DNA from: a virus
Virus record (IMG/VR): IMGVR_UViG_3300047476_000733
Location: 1-21,197 of that record
DNA: 21,197 nucleotides
Reading direction: 5' to 3' (one strand)
Shown piece by piece: positions 20,299-21,197 of this stretch (the first letter of the stretch is position 1; each line of letters begins with the position of its first letter). The notes beneath the pieces were generated by a model. The model saw nothing but the letters and a program-made list of their open reading frames with translations. It was not told where the DNA came from and searched no databases. The position numbers were made by a program, and so were the translations under genes.

Positions 20299-21197
20299 TA
20301 TTTTCTCAAATAAACATCATTAAACTGTTTGTTCACTCTAACAAAAGTCGTACACTTTGACAAGTCTTTTAGGCTCTTTGCTCCCACATAAGAACATGTA
20401 CTACGAATTCCACCTAGAATATCGCGTACTGTGTTATCAACTGAACCTTTGTATGGAACTTTAACAGTTCTACCTTCTGAACTACGATATTCTGCTACAC
20501 CGCCGTGATGTTTTTCCATAGCAGTTTCACTACTCATACCGTAAAACTGAACAAACTTTTTGCGTTCTTCAAGCTTACCCAAACGCTCACCGGTATCTGG
20601 ATCAATAATCATTTGATTAGTTTCGTATACTTCTTCAATGATATCTCCGCCGCCTTGGTCGTGCCCTGCAAGCATACCGCCAAGCATTACAAAGTCAGCA
20701 CCACCACCAAATGCTTTTGCTATATCACCAGGACAAGTACAGCCACCATCAGCAATGATATGACCGCCCAAACCATGTGCTGCATCCGCGCATTCGATAA
20801 TGGCTGATAGTTGAGGATATCCAACACCCGTTTGAATGCGAGTAGTGCAAACACTACCAGGACCAATACCCACTTTAACAATGTCAGCTCCACGTAATAT
20901 TAACTCCTGTGTCATATCTGCTGTTACTACGTTGCCAGCAATGATAGTTTTAGTTGGATACAGCTTTCTAACTTTAGCAACAAAGTCACCAAAGTGCTCA
21001 GAGTATCCATTAGCGATATCAATACAAATAAACTGAATCATATCAGGATATTGATTAACAATCGTTTGTAGTCTTATAAAATCTCGATCACTTGTACCTG
21101 TACTTATTGCAGTATGACCAGTAAAGAATCGTGTAATGTTATGCTCAAAATCATCCAAGTTATAACTCTTTACCAAGCACGTAATCATTCCATGATT
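20298..21197 (-). CDS. guaC: GMP reductase, partial (N-terminus off window)
   Basis: The frame is open to the right edge; the ATG at 21188 is internal (NHG precede it), and comparison with the family (about 345 aa) suggests roughly 70 residues are missing, including the first part of the barrel. The enzyme reductively deaminates GMP to IMP with NADPH. Features: [14 protein letters not shown] (53-66 from that ATG), IIAGNVVT (82-89), the catalytic loop [13 protein letters not shown] (105-117) with Cys114, [10 protein letters not shown] (121-130), [10 protein letters not shown] (146-155) and [13 protein letters not shown] (215-227), followed by [12 protein letters not shown]. It has a GxxxxGxxKxxER-type extra loop (about 180-210) relative to the human enzyme. 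It matches GMP reductase more closely than IMP dehydrogenase, and no CBS domain is present. Confidence 0.93.
   Translation of the reverse strand, partial: NHGMITCLVKSYNLDDFEHNITRFFTGHTAISTGTSDRDFIRLQTIVNQYPDMIQFICIDIANGYSEHFGDFVAKVRKLYPTKTIIAGNVVTADMTQELILRGADIVKVGIGPGSVCTTRIQTGVGYPQLSAIIECADAAHGLGGHIIADGGCTCPGDIAKAFGGGADFVMLGGMLAGHDQGGGDIIEEVYETNQMIIDPDTGERLGKLEERKKFVQFYGMSSETAMEKHHGGVAEYRSSEGRTVKVPYKGSVDNTVRDILGGIRSTCSYVGAKSLKDLSKCTTFVRVNKQFNDVYLRK

Noticed and set aside
1-21197. Plus-strand open frames up to about 200 codons (for example 4257-4880 and 1842-2255)
   Set aside because: They lie opposite clear minus-strand genes with motifs, have no matching junctions or Shine-Dalgarno sites, and give low-complexity or implausible proteins.
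1-21197. Rho-independent terminators, tRNA genes, CRISPR arrays or att sites
   Set aside because: I looked in all intergenic gaps and saw no GC-rich stem followed by a T run, no cloverleaf sequence and no regularly spaced repeats.

Overview
The window is a tightly packed stretch of a tailed dsDNA bacteriophage genome (Caudoviricetes). Every gene I can support lies on the minus strand, so transcription runs from right to left. Genes abut or overlap by 1-32 nt, often through ATGA, GTGA, TTGA or TAATG stop/start junctions, and no stretch of 300 bases lacks a gene. The DNA is AT-rich by eye. A T4-type ATP-dependent DNA ligase, a FEN/RNase H-type 5'-3' exonuclease, a phage-type QueD/QueE/FolE set, a UV-damage endonuclease and many small conserved-looking hypothetical genes suggest a large, T4-like, probably marine myovirus. 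The host is not identifiable: there are no photosynthesis genes, and the promoters are ordinary sigma70 type.

Layout in transcription order (right to left). (1) 15955-21197 is a nucleotide-metabolism block: a GMP reductase cut by the window edge, two homing-endonuclease-type genes, GTP cyclohydrolase I (FolE), 6-carboxytetrahydropterin synthase (QueD), a purine-type phosphoribosyltransferase, an unknown 153-aa protein and 7-carboxy-7-deazaguanine synthase (QueE). FolE, QueD and QueE are three of the four steps from GTP to preQ0; QueC and a DNA-inserting transglycosylase are not in the window. (2) 12121-15955 holds a conserved hypothetical, an NAD-dependent sugar epimerase, UV-damage endonuclease, a lysine/proline-rich protein and the FEN-type exonuclease. 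(3) 5394-12111 is a long array of small hypothetical genes, ending in a DEDDh exonuclease. (4) 3495-5288 is a short operon: an unknown 310-aa protein, a possible Sm-like protein, a SEC-C mini-protein and two small membrane proteins. (5) 1-3483 contains two hypotheticals, DNA ligase, a Cys-containing protein, a HIT-family hydrolase, a 69-aa protein and a membrane/coiled-coil protein cut by the left edge.

Several transcription units begin with a near-perfect TTGACA / TATAAT promoter embedded in the last codons or stop codon of the gene upstream. Two of them (5322-5349 and 10010-10037) look like duplicates: their cores match at 22 of 28 positions and both carry the same 20-nt element upstream, at distances differing by about one helical turn. 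Seven small genes of 49-58 codons (at 3495, 6490, 7409, 9688, 9836 and 10058, plus similar short ones) were found by reading the gaps, and several start codons were moved using Shine-Dalgarno and overlap evidence.

Most noteworthy are the deazaguanine cluster with its unusual QueE and QueD metal-site sequences, the homing-endonuclease pair inserted in that cluster with a candidate late promoter and a hairpin over the ribosome binding site, the duplicated promoter module, and a possible internal translation start in the 171-aa protein.
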